Virus record (IMG/VR): IMGVR_UViG_3300031227_000157
Location: 1-38,383 of that record
From: a virus
Length of the DNA stretch: 38,383 nt
Reading direction: 5' to 3' (one strand)
The notes beneath the pieces were generated by a model that was not told where the DNA came from, made no database searches, and was given only the letters and a program-made list of their open reading frames with translations. Both the position numbers and the translations under genes were made by a program. Below are positions 24,627-32,783 of this stretch, one piece after another. Every line of letters starts with the position of its first letter. Within the stretch, counting starts at the first letter, position 1.

Positions 24627-26582
24627 TTAATTTTCTTTGCGTAAAATTTCTGCTACGAATTGTAAAAGTGTATTTGCACATTGATCACAGTAACCTTTTT
24701 CTATTAATTTCTTAATTGCTTCACTTCGTTTCTTCTCAGTTTTTGGATTTACATTTGTAGTATCTGCAATAGAGAGACTTACTACATTTTTAAGATCTTT
24801 AAGAAGGCGTTTTTCGATGCTTTCCTTAAGAGGGTCATAGTCTTTAAATGTAAAAGCCTTACCTTGTCTGAGCATTGTAGCTTCGTAAACGAAGATTTGA
24901 TTTCTAAATTCTCGTTTAGAATTCTCAGGAACTTCAATAATTTCCTCAAGAGATCTCATAAGTTTCTCATCAGGATCATGATACTCTCCAGTTAATTCAT
25001 CATGAACTTTTTCATTCTTACAAAATGATGTCACGTTTTTCATATAATTTTCAAACAAGGATTGAGCTTGTTCATCATATGCATAAATAAATGCCATATT
25101 AACTTCTTTTTTAGCAATCTCTTTATATTCAGATGCAACAGAATCTTTCTCACCAGTTAAAAGTAAATTATATTCAGTAACTTCTTCCTCTGTATAACCA
25201 ACCTGATGATCAAAATTACTTCTTAATGCTTTAATAACATCAATAGCATTAATACAATTCTTATCTTCTTTCATACCAAGTGCAATATTCAAAGCATTGA
25301 TAATGAATCTTGGAGAAATACCTGTCATCCCTTCCCCATTTTTCCTACCTTCTTCAATCAATTCTTTTAAATCAACTTCTGATTTTTTAAATTCTTTTGT
25401 TACTTCCCCATTATAAATTTTCATTTTTTCTGTCAAAGAAGATACTTTATTTGATTTAGAAAGCCTTGAAAGAATAGCAAATTGAGCTGCAATCTTGAGT
25501 GCTTTAGGTGCAATATGAATTCCTCTAAAATCAGATTCACGGATCATCTTCTCATAAATTTTAACTTCATCATCAAGTTTCAAATTCCAAGGTACATAGA
25601 TAGGATAAATTCTATCATGTAATGCTTCATTCTTTTTATCAGTTTTAAATGAGTTATATTCTGAAAAGTTGGTATGGCCAAGTATAAGTGTGTCAATATA
25701 CATCTGAGGGAATCCAGGAGACTTGATTAAACTTTCTTGTGCTGCTGTGAGGAGAACATAAAGAAGTTTAATATCTATTTTAAGTATTTCTATGAATTCA
25801 ACTACACCCCCATTAGCAACTTGTAATTCACCTGTAAATTCATATCCTCTTGGGTCTGTTTCTGTATGACGATGCATTTTAGATAAATTAATACGTCCTA
25901 TTAATTCCGATACATCTTGACTTTTATTATCCATAGGGGCTATTGTACCAATGCCTGATCGTTTCTGTTCAGAAAATTGCATAGTATTTACAGGAACGGA
26001 ACCCCAATCAACAACTCCATTTTCATCAGTGTAATTATTATCAATATTATGTTGACATACTGGACAAAGATTACCTTCAATTTTAACACCTAATTTATCT
26101 GACCATGAATCTCTATCACTTAATGGAATTGCATGTAAAGGCTCTTCATGTAAAGGACATCCTGCAATACCAAATTTTAAAGTATCATCATTTTCAAGTA
26201 CTCTTTTAATAAGAGCAGCTATAGTTGATTTACCTGAACTAACTGGACCAACCATAATTAAAATACGTTTACCTGTTTCAGTTCGTCTTGCACTTGCTTT
26301 CATAAATTTCATAAGATCATGGATAGCTTCTCTCGTTCCGTACATTTTTTCATCAAAATATTTATATTCTACAAGATCCTCATACCCAGCAGTCTTAAGT
26401 GCATCATCAACTGGTCTTGTACCAAATTTCATAATTGCATTGTAGATTCTACCTGATGCAAAATTTGCAATATCTGGATCTTTTTCTACTTTGTATAAAT
26501 ATTCTAGTAAAGTTCCATTCCATTTTGTAATACCTTTGCCTTTTTTTTGTTCAGCTATCATGCTTTTAAAATTATCACTCAT
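24627..26582 (-). CDS. prkA: PrkA family serine protein kinase / AAA+ ATPase
   Basis: 651 residues, the normal PrkA/YeaG length. The Walker A motif is G112-PVSSGKST-120, followed by the PrkA-specific segments PLHEEPLHAIP, a CPVC pair, ELIGRINLSKMHR, GVVEFIEILK and GHTNFSEYNSF. In bacteria PrkA is a Hanks-unrelated serine kinase with an AAA+ domain; homologues are induced in starvation, and a Bacillus homologue has also been linked to protease activity. It is the first of the prkA-DUF444-spoVR set, separated from DUF444 by two small ORFs and a GIY-YIG endonuclease. The RBS AAGGAG is close to the ATG. All recognisable motifs are intact, so it is probably functional. Confidence 0.92.
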   Translation of the reverse strand: MSDNFKSMIAEQKKGKGITKWNGTLLEYLYKVEKDPDIANFASGRIYNAIMKFGTRPVDDALKTAGYEDLVEYKYFDEKMYGTREAIHDLMKFMKASARRTETGKRILIMVGPVSSGKSTIAALIKRVLENDDTLKFGIAGCPLHEEPLHAIPLSDRDSWSDKLGVKIEGNLCPVCQHNIDNNYTDENGVVDWGSVPVNTMQFSEQKRSGIGTIAPMDNKSQDVSELIGRINLSKMHRHTETDPRGYEFTGELQVANGGVVEFIEILKIDIKLLYVLLTAAQESLIKSPGFPQMYIDTLILGHTNFSEYNSFKTDKKNEALHDRIYPIYVPWNLKLDDEVKIYEKMIRESDFRGIHIAPKALKIAAQFAILSRLSKSNKVSSLTEKMKIYNGEVTKEFKKSEVDLKELIEEGRKNGEGMTGISPRFIINALNIALGMKEDKNCINAIDVIKALRSNFDHQVGYTEEEVTEYNLLLTGEKDSVASEYKEIAKKEVNMAFIYAYDEQAQSLFENYMKNVTSFCKNEKVHDELTGEYHDPDEKLMRSLEEIIEVPENSKREFRNQIFVYEATMLRQGKAFTFKDYDPLKESIEKRLLKDLKNVVSLSIADTTNVNPKTEKKRSEAIKKLIEKGYCDQCANTLLQFVAEILRKEN

Positions 26583-26596
26583 TTTGATTCTCCTTT

Positions 26597-26826
26597 TTAA
26601 TATACTGTTGGTATATTTTGAAGTGGTTGTTTATTATCATAAATCCATTCTTCAATTTTTTCTATACGTTTATATATATCTCCTTTTTAAGATCTTCAAT
26701 TTCTTGATCTATCCCTGAATGATCAAACACCCAACTTTCTAAACACCATAATCTATCTTTAATACTCATAGTTTCTTCTAACATAGATAAAAATTTACGT
26801 TTCCTATCTTCATGTGTTTCATTCAT
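26597..26826 (-). pseudogene. Small helical protein split by a frameshift in an AT run
   Basis: The ATG at 26826 (GGAG upstream) opens 54 codons (MNETHEDRKRKFLSMLEE ... DLKKEIYINV) ending at 26662. In the run ATATATATA just before the stop, loss of two bases would give IYKRIEKIEEWIYDNKQ and continue to a TAA at 26597, two codons or so from the prkA RBS. The second part keeps the same amphipathic helical style and has no start of its own. Either a two-base slippage has broken a 75-residue gene, or programmed slippage or a sequencing error is involved. Confidence 0.55.
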
Positions 26827-26829
26827 ATT

Positions 26830-27345
26830 TTACTCCTCTTCTTCTATATCTTTAATAAATTGTTTTGCAGTCACCTCTAAATCTTTCAAAGTTCCATCAT
26901 TATTTATAACATAATCATATTGAAAATTATTTACATTCATATCAGATTTATTTTTTGGTACTGTAAGCCCTTTCCTTTTCATTAAGAGAGTAGTACAATC
27001 CTCAAAATGATCTACGAATTGCTGAATTTCATCAGGTTCACGACAATGAATAAATAAAATAAAACCATTCATAAATGAATCATAATTTTCATACTGATCA
27101 ATCATATCTTTAAAAGGTATATTATCATAATCCGTTAAAAATTTTTTAATATCTGACATCAATTTTCTAGCTAAGAAATCCATCTTGTCAAATTTATATC
27201 CAAGATTATATAAAGACATTCTTATATTATCAATAGTTGAATGATTAAAAACTGTAATATCAGTATACTTATTGAATATTTTAATGAACTCATCTTTCCC
27301 TGCACCTGAACTCCCATTTATAATTATGACCTTATTATTTTTCAT
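26830..27345 (-). CDS. P-loop nucleoside monophosphate kinase-like protein
   Basis: 171 residues from the ATG at 27345, which has AAGGAG six bases upstream; an earlier in-frame ATG at 27363 lacks an RBS. Walker A is GSSGAGKDE at residues 11-19. The central FILFIHCREPDEIQQFVDHF resembles the LID/NMP-binding region of dephospho-CoA kinase/adenylate-kinase-like phage proteins that phosphorylate (deoxy)nucleoside monophosphates. A role in dNTP supply with ThyX, Dut and NrdJ is inferred. It overlaps the upstream gene by 11 bases. Confidence 0.68.
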   Translation of the reverse strand: MKNNKVIIINGSSGAGKDEFIKIFNKYTDITVFNHSTIDNIRMSLYNLGYKFDKMDFLARKLMSDIKKFLTDYDNIPFKDMIDQYENYDSFMNGFILFIHCREPDEIQQFVDHFEDCTTLLMKRKGLTVPKNKSDMNVNNFQYDYVINNDGTLKDLEVTAKQFIKDIEEEE

Positions 27346-27652
27346 CTCTCTCCTTTTTATCAACTTCTTTATATAACTCTTCCATATTAGATGTGAAATT
27401 TAATATACTATCCTGCCCCAAATAATCTATAGAAACTATTACTGATTCAGGTGATGCTTTAGCTTCATTTCTTGCAGCAGCTATATTAGAAACTCTCATT
27501 ACTTTATTTTCAAATTGAGCTATTACATTTTTAAATTCAGTTTTATCAAAGAAAGTTAAAGAATACCAATAGCCTTCTGTATGAAACTGGATTTTACTAA
27601 AACAATAACTAATAATACCTCCTGCTATTCCTGCCATAATTAATTCATTCAT
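27335..27652 (-). CDS. Hypothetical protein with N-terminal hydrophobic segment
   Basis: 105 residues. The first about 20 (ELIMAGIAGGIISYCFSKI) could be one membrane helix or a signal anchor; the rest is soluble, with a short beta-rich part and a charged end (ELYKEVDKKERDEK). The ATG overlaps the upstream Cys-rich gene by four bases. No family recognised. Confidence 0.58.
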   Translation of the reverse strand: MNELIMAGIAGGIISYCFSKIQFHTEGYWYSLTFFDKTEFKNVIAQFENKVMRVSNIAAARNEAKASPESVIVSIDYLGQDSILNFTSNMEELYKEVDKKERDEK

Positions 27653-27927
27653 TCTTGTTCCCCCTTAACACAACACCCACAACACCCATGTATACTAATA
27701 CTGCTATCAGTACCCATAGATATCTGATAAGCAATATCATCAGGATCTGGATGACCCACACCACATTTACATATACGTTCCATTATACCTTTATCACTTC
27801 TCCAATTAGTAGGCCAATTTCTCATATGATGATTTGACGGATTATGTATCACACAATATCTACCTTTACAATCTTTTTTATCATGCACCATAATCTTTTG
27901 ACCTGTGCCTGTAATATACTCTTCCAC
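27649..27927 (-). CDS. Cys/His-rich conserved phage protein (HPDPDD type)
   Basis: 92 residues with many possible zinc ligands: KDCKGRYCVIHNPSNHHM, GIMERICKCGVGHPDPDD and the end SIHGCCGCC. The SDKGIMER...CxxGxGHPDPDD...GCxGCC layout is one I associate with a conserved family of unknown function in diverse phages. The start is a GTG at 27927 with AAGGAG upstream. Located between the PD-(D/E)XK nuclease and a putative membrane-anchored protein. Probably a small zinc-binding protein; function unknown. Confidence 0.68.
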   Translation of the reverse strand: MEEYITGTGQKIMVHDKKDCKGRYCVIHNPSNHHMRNWPTNWRSDKGIMERICKCGVGHPDPDDIAYQISMGTDSSISIHGCCGCCVKGEQE

Positions 27928-27928
27928 C

Positions 27929-28333
27929 TTATTTCTCCTTTAATTTTTTCAGTTCTATTTGATCTTTTAAAAGTTTGAAGAATAAATTTGTATCCATACA
28001 TACAATTTTATCAAACCGATTTTTTGTAATAAACAATAACCAGTCTGTTTCTTCCTTATTATTTCGCTTTGCCTGTTTCACCCAAGAAGGTAATGAGAAT
28101 TGTTCACAATTTTTTGCTTCAACTGCATAAGGGAACAACTTTTTTGCTGACCCGCGAAAAGCTATATCAGTTCCAGCCTGTCCCATAATCCTAGATTCTA
28201 TATCCTCATCTACACCATATGGTATGCTAGATATAATACTAAATTGTTCAGCAATCCAATTCTGAAATCGCTTCCCTTTGTTCTTCCCAGATCGAATGGT
28301 TATTTTACGTGCCTTAACTGGTTTTTTTGCCAT
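27929..28333 (-). CDS. PD-(D/E)XK nuclease, possibly Holliday-junction resolvase-like
   Basis: 134 residues. The core is RIMGQAGTDIAFRG, then PYAVEAKNCEQFSLPSWVKQ: a catalytic Asp, then the E-x-K of the PD-(D/E)XK fold, then the conserved Gln helix. The basic N-terminus (KPVKARKITIRSGKNKGKRF) would bind DNA. Size and layout fit small archaeal Hjc-like/phage resolvase-type nucleases, though an endonuclease of another type is possible. Its neighbourhood with SbcCD and a RecA-like recombinase supports a role in recombination or branch resolution. Confidence 0.7.
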   Translation of the reverse strand: MAKKPVKARKITIRSGKNKGKRFQNWIAEQFSIISSIPYGVDEDIESRIMGQAGTDIAFRGSAKKLFPYAVEAKNCEQFSLPSWVKQAKRNNKEETDWLLFITKNRFDKIVCMDTNLFFKLLKDQIELKKLKEK

Positions 28334-28334
28334 A

Positions 28335-28511
28335 TTACCTACCTTCTCTTACTAATTGTTTTCGAGTTGCAATAACCCATCTTTCAAGATCATCAAAAGA
28401 TACACTCTCACCAGCCCAACAATCAAGAGTATGAATTTCTATTTCAACATTACCAGTTTCATTTAAAAAATATAATAACATATTGTTTACATTCAATTCT
28501 TTAAACTTCAT
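28335..28511 (-). CDS. Small hypothetical protein, LERWVI type, copy 2
   Basis: 58 residues (starts MKFKELNVNNMLLYFLNE). The second half (FDDLERWVIATRKQLVREGR) is closely similar to that of the upstream 61-residue protein (FNDLERWVILVRKQLTMEGR), so the two are tandem duplicates. GGAG precedes the ATG within the upstream gene's end. Function unknown. Confidence 0.62.
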   Translation of the reverse strand: MKFKELNVNNMLLYFLNETGNVEIEIHTLDCWAGESVSFDDLERWVIATRKQLVREGR

Positions 28512-28512
28512 A

Positions 28513-28698
28513 TCATCTCCCTTCCATTGTCAGTTGTTTCCGAACTAAAATAACCCATCGTTCAAGATCATTAAATAGTACTGATCTATTAATCCATCCA
28601 TATGTTTCTGAGTAAAATTCTATATCTACCTTACCGTACTTATCAGGATAATACAAGGAAGTGCCATCATTTATATCTAAATCATTTGTTTCTTTCAT
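28513..28698 (-). CDS. Small hypothetical protein, LERWVI type, copy 1
   Basis: 61 residues with the end FNDLERWVILVRKQLTMEGR shared with the next gene downstream. The N-terminal halves differ (MKETNDLDINDGTSLYYPD here), although a GKVDIEF / GNVEIEI strand is common to both. AAGGAG lies upstream of the ATG, and its stop is one base away from the copy 2 start region. Function unknown. Confidence 0.62.
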   Translation of the reverse strand: MKETNDLDINDGTSLYYPDKYGKVDIEFYSETYGWINRSVLFNDLERWVILVRKQLTMEGR

Positions 28699-28708
28699 TT
28701 AATCTCCT

Positions 28709-28906
28709 TTACCAATTTTCACAATCAGTAATATCTATTGAATCACCACATAAATTACATTTAACTGATGTAAAAGTGCCTAAACTTGTTGGAGTTATTA
28801 TTATACTAAACCTACCACCAATTGATCCTACATAATCACCTGTACATTTATGTTTATAAAATTCTAAAAGTTTTTCTTCTTCCTTACCTATTATTTCAAA
28901 CTTCAT
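28709..28906 (-). CDS. Small zinc-ribbon-like conserved phage protein
   Basis: 65 residues. Cys ligands are at YKHKC and at KCNLCGDSIDITDCENW. The central GSIGGRFSIIITPTSLGTF is highly ordered and looks like a beta hairpin of a zinc-binding fold. I recognise the style as a small phage protein of unknown function. An AGGAG lies seven bases before the ATG. Confidence 0.62.
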   Translation of the reverse strand: MKFEIIGKEEEKLLEFYKHKCTGDYVGSIGGRFSIIITPTSLGTFTSVKCNLCGDSIDITDCENW

Positions 28907-28914
28907 AATTTCTC

Positions 28915-29394
28915 CTATGGTAAAATAAGTTTACTATTTATCATATCTTCTGAATATTCAAGAACTCCACCCTCTTGTGACATATTAAAATATTGAATAA
29001 TCTTATTCCAGAAAGTCTGATAAAGTCCCGAATTAAACCAGAGGTCTGAATTTCCAAAGTTGTTAGGCAGAGAAAGTGAAAATCCTGAACTCTCACTAAA
29101 TAGAGATAAGAAAGATTCTTTTTTAAATCTATTCAGGGGACATTTAAAATAGACACATTCCTGAGCTTTCTCACAGTATTTCTCATCAGGTTCTACAGTA
29201 ATCGTAGTAACTGCTGTAGTCATTTTCTTGAAGTCGTAAGGAGCAAAGATCATTACTCTACCTGTATAATTACAAATTCCTAACCACATACGCTTCTCAG
29301 ATTTTATTTCTGTAAATACTATTTTCGTATCAATCCAGCTTATACCTACGTCTATCTGATTCCGCTTCATTCTTTTTTCTGTATTTAGTCCCAT
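28915..29394 (-). CDS. Hypothetical protein
   Basis: 159 residues, unrecognised. The first half is beta-rich and basic (MKRNQIDVGISWIDTKIV). A CEKAQECVYFKCPLNRF segment supplies three Cys, possibly a metal site. The second half is Ser/Phe-rich (FLSLFSESSGFSLSLPNNF). AAGGAG is upstream of the ATG. It is in the small-gene run between sbcC and the resolvase-like nuclease. Confidence 0.58.
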   Translation of the reverse strand: MGLNTEKRMKRNQIDVGISWIDTKIVFTEIKSEKRMWLGICNYTGRVMIFAPYDFKKMTTAVTTITVEPDEKYCEKAQECVYFKCPLNRFKKESFLSLFSESSGFSLSLPNNFGNSDLWFNSGLYQTFWNKIIQYFNMSQEGGVLEYSEDMINSKLILP

Positions 29395-29404
29395 TCAATT
29401 CTCC

Positions 29405-29623
29405 TTATGCATTTAATACAACAGCCTTATTAGGTTGAGAAGCATACCAATCTCTATCTGAACCAGCAATATAATCAGGTAATTTAATTTCTGTTTTATC
29501 AAATAAATTAATAGAATTTACCCATCCAGCTATTTCCCAATCATTATTATCATGAGCAGACATTCCAACTTCAAGATTTTGTGGCATTTTCTTTAATTGT
29601 TTTATTAATTCTTTTACTAACAT
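29405..29623 (-). CDS. Small conserved-type phage protein
   Basis: 72 residues. The N-terminus MLVKELIKQLKKMPQNLEVG followed by MSAHDNNDWEIAGWV matches the general pattern of small phage proteins that begin VKELIxxLxxxPxxxxV, whose function is unknown. Its start lies directly at the sbcC stop, with AGGAGG inside the sbcC end, so it is coupled to sbcC. Confidence 0.6.
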   Translation of the reverse strand: MLVKELIKQLKKMPQNLEVGMSAHDNNDWEIAGWVNSINLFDKTEIKLPDYIAGSDRDWYASQPNKAVVLNA

Positions 29624-31957
29624 TCAATCCTCCTTCAAATAAGATATACCATCTTTAATACCAACATTCATAATATTTTCAAAACTATCTTTAATATCAT
29701 CATCATGTGAAATTACAATTATAGTTCCTATGTCTTTAATCTGTTGTTTAAGTAGATCAATTACTTGTTCTTTACCTTCAATATCAAGTGACCCCTCAAG
29801 ACTCTCATCAAGTATCATGAAGTCAAGATTACTTATAAGTTTGTGAAGTGCAAATAAGTTAGCAAGCTTAACTCTCTGTCTTTGCCCTGCTGAATAACTA
29901 CCAATAGATGTAATCTTTTTATCTGGATGATGAAGTTTTATATCTATTTTCTCTGATATTGATTTATCTTTATTCTCTTTATCTGGTGTAATAGTAATAT
30001 GCATTCTTGAAATTGTTGACAATATTTTATTTGTTTCATCTTCAAGTGAAATTAAGAAATCATCTGATAACATACTTGGCAATCCAGTCTTGCCATATCC
30101 TGTAAGCCAAAATTTATAATATAAGCTCTCTTCAAATAATTTTTTATTTTCTTTTTCTTTTTCATTTATTTTTTCTTTATTAATTTTTATTTTTTTATTT
30201 ATTTTTTTCTTAAAACTTATATGTGGATTCTCTTCTTCTTTTAAATTCTTTATAGAATCTTTAAAATTTAATATGTTATTCTGTTTTAGTTTATTATCAG
30301 TTTTTATATCAGAAACTTTATCTTTTATTATTTCAATCTTTTCATCTATGTCATCATTAAATTGTATATTTATACTTGCCTTATCAAGTTTATTAGATAA
30401 AGTTATTAAATTAAGTCTTATATTATTTATCTCTTCTTGTAATTCATCTACTTCTTTCTGTTCAGGTATCTTTATTTTGTTTTTAATATCAATATATGGA
30501 TTCTCTTCAATCTTCAGTTTTTCTATGTTATCTTTTACACTTTGTATTTTATTCTCATTTATAAGATTGTCAGTTTCTATTTCATTTATGTCATCTTCAA
30601 TTATACTTATCTTATCTTTTAATTTACTATTAGCATTTTTTAAATCAATTAATTCTTTTAATTCAACTTTTGTTTCCTCAATTGAAACGCCAAGTTCTTT
30701 TATATCTTTTTCTAAAGATTTTATATCTGGCTCACAGTCCTTGATAATATCATCTCTCTGATTGATAAGAAGTTCACACTGATGACTTTTGAAAATGGGG
30801 CATATACCATCCCCTGCTTCCTTAAGTCTCTTTCTATTACCTTTTAACTCTGTCTCCTTTGCAGTTTTAATAGGTTCAAGTTCAGCTAAGTCATGCATTA
30901 AATCTGATATTTCATCTTCATCAACATGTACTTTAAGTTTATTAAGTTCCTTTATTTTATCTTCTAAATCTTCGGTTGATTCAATTTCTAAATCAAGCCC
31001 TTGTATTAATAATATACCTATTGTATTCTTTTTATCTTCATCATAATTACTTATCTTATAAGTAATATTTAATAATTCTCTTTTTTTATTTGTTATATCA
31101 AGTTCAATACCTGCTATCTCAGTTTCTTTCTTGACTACTTTCAGCTTAAGAGAATCAAATCTTTCATTTAAAGATTCCAGTTTATCTAAATCTACTTCTT
31201 TTTTTATCTTTTCAAGCTCAGTTACTTTAATTTCTAATTTATCAAAAGACTCAAGTTCAATTTCAGAAATATCAAAATTTAATCTCTTAATCTTAGCTTC
31301 TTTATTTACATTATATTGATTTATTTTTTCAATTACATCTTCTAAATCTTCCTCCTGGCTTATTAAAGTTTGTTTTATATCTTCAATTTTCAATTCATTA
31401 TGTTCAATCTTAATACCTAATTCTTTTATCTTATCCTTTGCAGCTTGTTTTCCTTTATTAAATTTAAGTAATCCTAATACTTTATAAATAATATCTTTAC
31501 GTTCAGAATCAAGGCTTTCAATAAAAGATTTAGACTGAGATGAATATATAGAAGTAGTCATTACAGAGAATATATCTATATCAAACAGCCTGAAGATTTC
31601 TTTTTGTGTCTCTCTTCTATCAGTATGAGTTAAAGAAGTATTACCATTTAATTCAAGAATAGTACTTTGCCCAAATTTTTTATGATTTCTATATTTAGTA
31701 ATTCTTATTATATCACCATCTTTATCAAATACACCTTCTATTTTGCATTCAGTATCAACATTGAAAGGTATATCACTTAACATAATCTCATCACTGAACT
31801 TGTCAAGTAGTAGATATTCCACAGCATTCTTGATACTGGACTTGCCACTACCATTTTTGCCATTGAATAACAAAAGCCCCATTTCATCTATATTATCAAA
31901 ATGTAATTCTTCCCAAGACCTGAAGTTTTTAAGATTTATAGATTTTAATTTTATCAT
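29624..31957 (-). CDS. sbcC: SbcC / Rad50 (T4 gp46-like) recombination ATPase
   Basis: 777 residues. The N-terminal Walker A is GKNGSGKSS (residues 33-41), with long heptad-rich coiled coils from about 170 to 640. The ABC signature SYSAGQRQR lies near residue 686, and Walker B (LDFMILDES) and the switch His (VISHDDD) follow. The apex has C386 and C394 (CPIFKSHQC), eight residues apart rather than the usual CxxC zinc hook. With SbcD it forms the exonuclease that processes DNA ends for recombination-dependent replication. The ATG overlaps the upstream stop (ATGA). The large Lys/Glu content suits the coiled coils. Confidence 0.92.
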   Translation of the reverse strand: MIKLKSINLKNFRSWEELHFDNIDEMGLLLFNGKNGSGKSSIKNAVEYLLLDKFSDEIMLSDIPFNVDTECKIEGVFDKDGDIIRITKYRNHKKFGQSTILELNGNTSLTHTDRRETQKEIFRLFDIDIFSVMTTSIYSSQSKSFIESLDSERKDIIYKVLGLLKFNKGKQAAKDKIKELGIKIEHNELKIEDIKQTLISQEEDLEDVIEKINQYNVNKEAKIKRLNFDISEIELESFDKLEIKVTELEKIKKEVDLDKLESLNERFDSLKLKVVKKETEIAGIELDITNKKRELLNITYKISNYDEDKKNTIGILLIQGLDLEIESTEDLEDKIKELNKLKVHVDEDEISDLMHDLAELEPIKTAKETELKGNRKRLKEAGDGICPIFKSHQCELLINQRDDIIKDCEPDIKSLEKDIKELGVSIEETKVELKELIDLKNANSKLKDKISIIEDDINEIETDNLINENKIQSVKDNIEKLKIEENPYIDIKNKIKIPEQKEVDELQEEINNIRLNLITLSNKLDKASINIQFNDDIDEKIEIIKDKVSDIKTDNKLKQNNILNFKDSIKNLKEEENPHISFKKKINKKIKINKEKINEKEKENKKLFEESLYYKFWLTGYGKTGLPSMLSDDFLISLEDETNKILSTISRMHITITPDKENKDKSISEKIDIKLHHPDKKITSIGSYSAGQRQRVKLANLFALHKLISNLDFMILDESLEGSLDIEGKEQVIDLLKQQIKDIGTIIVISHDDDIKDSFENIMNVGIKDGISYLKED

Positions 31958-32103
31958 TTACTTTCCTTAATTTTATTTTGTAATACTAATACACGTTTAA
32001 TTTCATGTATAATAATTTCATTATGAATTAGTAATTCTAAATCTTCTTCAAATTTAATAAATTCTATCCTATTATATATTTTTATGAATTCATCTCTATT
32101 CAT
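31954..32103 (-). CDS. Small helical hypothetical protein
   Basis: 49 residues from the ATG at 32103 (MNRDEFIKIYNRIEFIKF), preceded by GGAAG; the frame is open further to 32151 but without RBS. The peptide is a run of amphipathic helices. Its stop overlaps the sbcC start, so it may help couple sbcC translation. Function unknown. Confidence 0.55.
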   Translation of the reverse strand: MNRDEFIKIYNRIEFIKFEEDLELLIHNEIIIHEIKRVLVLQNKIKESK

Positions 32104-32293
32104 ATTTAATACTTCCAGAAATAAAATTATTACTAAATCCACCTGTTGCACAAGTACTCATATATCCTACTTCATTTGATGCCATTTTTGGTCTAAATCC
32201 TGCACTACGTTCTGCTCTAATCCATTCTTCTTTTGTAACTTCAACTTTATTATTTAATCCTATAGTTTCTAAAAAGTACTTTTTATTTTTCAT
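32096..32293 (-). CDS. Small conserved-type phage protein (VTKEEWIRAERSAGF)
   Basis: 65 residues. The central VTKEEWIRAERSAGFRPKM and TCATGGFS are characteristic of a small conserved phage protein I recognise by pattern, function unknown. The end overlaps the next ORF by a few bases. AAGGAG precedes the ATG, inside the membrane-protein gene's end. Confidence 0.65.
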   Translation of the reverse strand: MKNKKYFLETIGLNNKVEVTKEEWIRAERSAGFRPKMASNEVGYMSTCATGGFSNNFISGSIKYE

Positions 32294-32583
32294 TTCTCCT
32301 TCTCCAAAAATGAATCTAATTTGTTATTAAATATCCGTGCCCATTTTTTATTTATATTCCAAAATAAATAAAGCAAACTACAACAACCACTAATACTAAC
32401 ACATGTAATTGATAAAAGAATTAATGTATATAAACTAACAAAGTAAGGAGACATGGTAGAAATACCTACAAAATTAACAAACCAACTCCACTTTAATAAT
32501 ACTACACCTAAATAATAAGGCCCAAAAATAACAGTAGATAACTCAACAATTTTTAATATTACAAAAATAATATGTTTCTTCAT
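32290..32583 (-). CDS. Small membrane protein with two or three helices
   Basis: 97 residues. Hydrophobic stretches lie at about 4-30 (IIFVILKIVELSTVIFGPYY) and 45-75 (FVSLYTLILLSITCVSISGC), with a basic cytosolic-type end (NKKWARIFNNKLDSFLEKEK). ATGA-type overlaps on both sides show tight packing. A holin is possible by topology, but the distance from the endopeptidase gene and the opposite strand make it unsupported. Confidence 0.6.
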   Translation of the reverse strand: MKKHIIFVILKIVELSTVIFGPYYLGVVLLKWSWFVNFVGISTMSPYFVSLYTLILLSITCVSISGCCSLLYLFWNINKKWARIFNNKLDSFLEKEK

Positions 32584-32783
32584 TTTTTCTCCTCCAATAT
32601 AAATTTAATTGGTTTAGACATATCCCAAAAAGAATCTAAAGGTTCATCTCTTGCCATACTTTTCCAAGTTCTCCAAACTTTAATTGCTTCTTCCTTTGTA
32701 TTATAAATATGAGGTCCATCTTCTGGATCAAAAATAATCCATAGTTTTTTGGCACCTTCCTTTACTTTACTAATTTTTTTCAT
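32580..32783 (-). CDS. Small hypothetical protein
   Basis: 67 residues. The middle (WIIFDPEDGPHIYNTKEEAI) is a short beta hairpin followed by a helix of the kind seen in small phage proteins; the end (SKPIKFILEEKK) carries the RBS for the next gene. Start and stop overlap neighbours by four bases. Function unknown. Confidence 0.6.
   Translation of the reverse strand: MKKISKVKEGAKKLWIIFDPEDGPHIYNTKEEAIKVWRTWKSMARDEPLDSFWDMSKPIKFILEEKK

Noticed and set aside
30273-31970. Ser/Ile-rich + strand ORFs opposite sbcC
   Set aside because: Low-complexity shadows of the Glu/Asp/Lys-rich coiled coil; no RBS and against the direction of the block.
32290-32583. Membrane protein as holin for the endopeptidase
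   Set aside because: It lies 22 kb away on the other strand among replication genes; topology alone is not enough.
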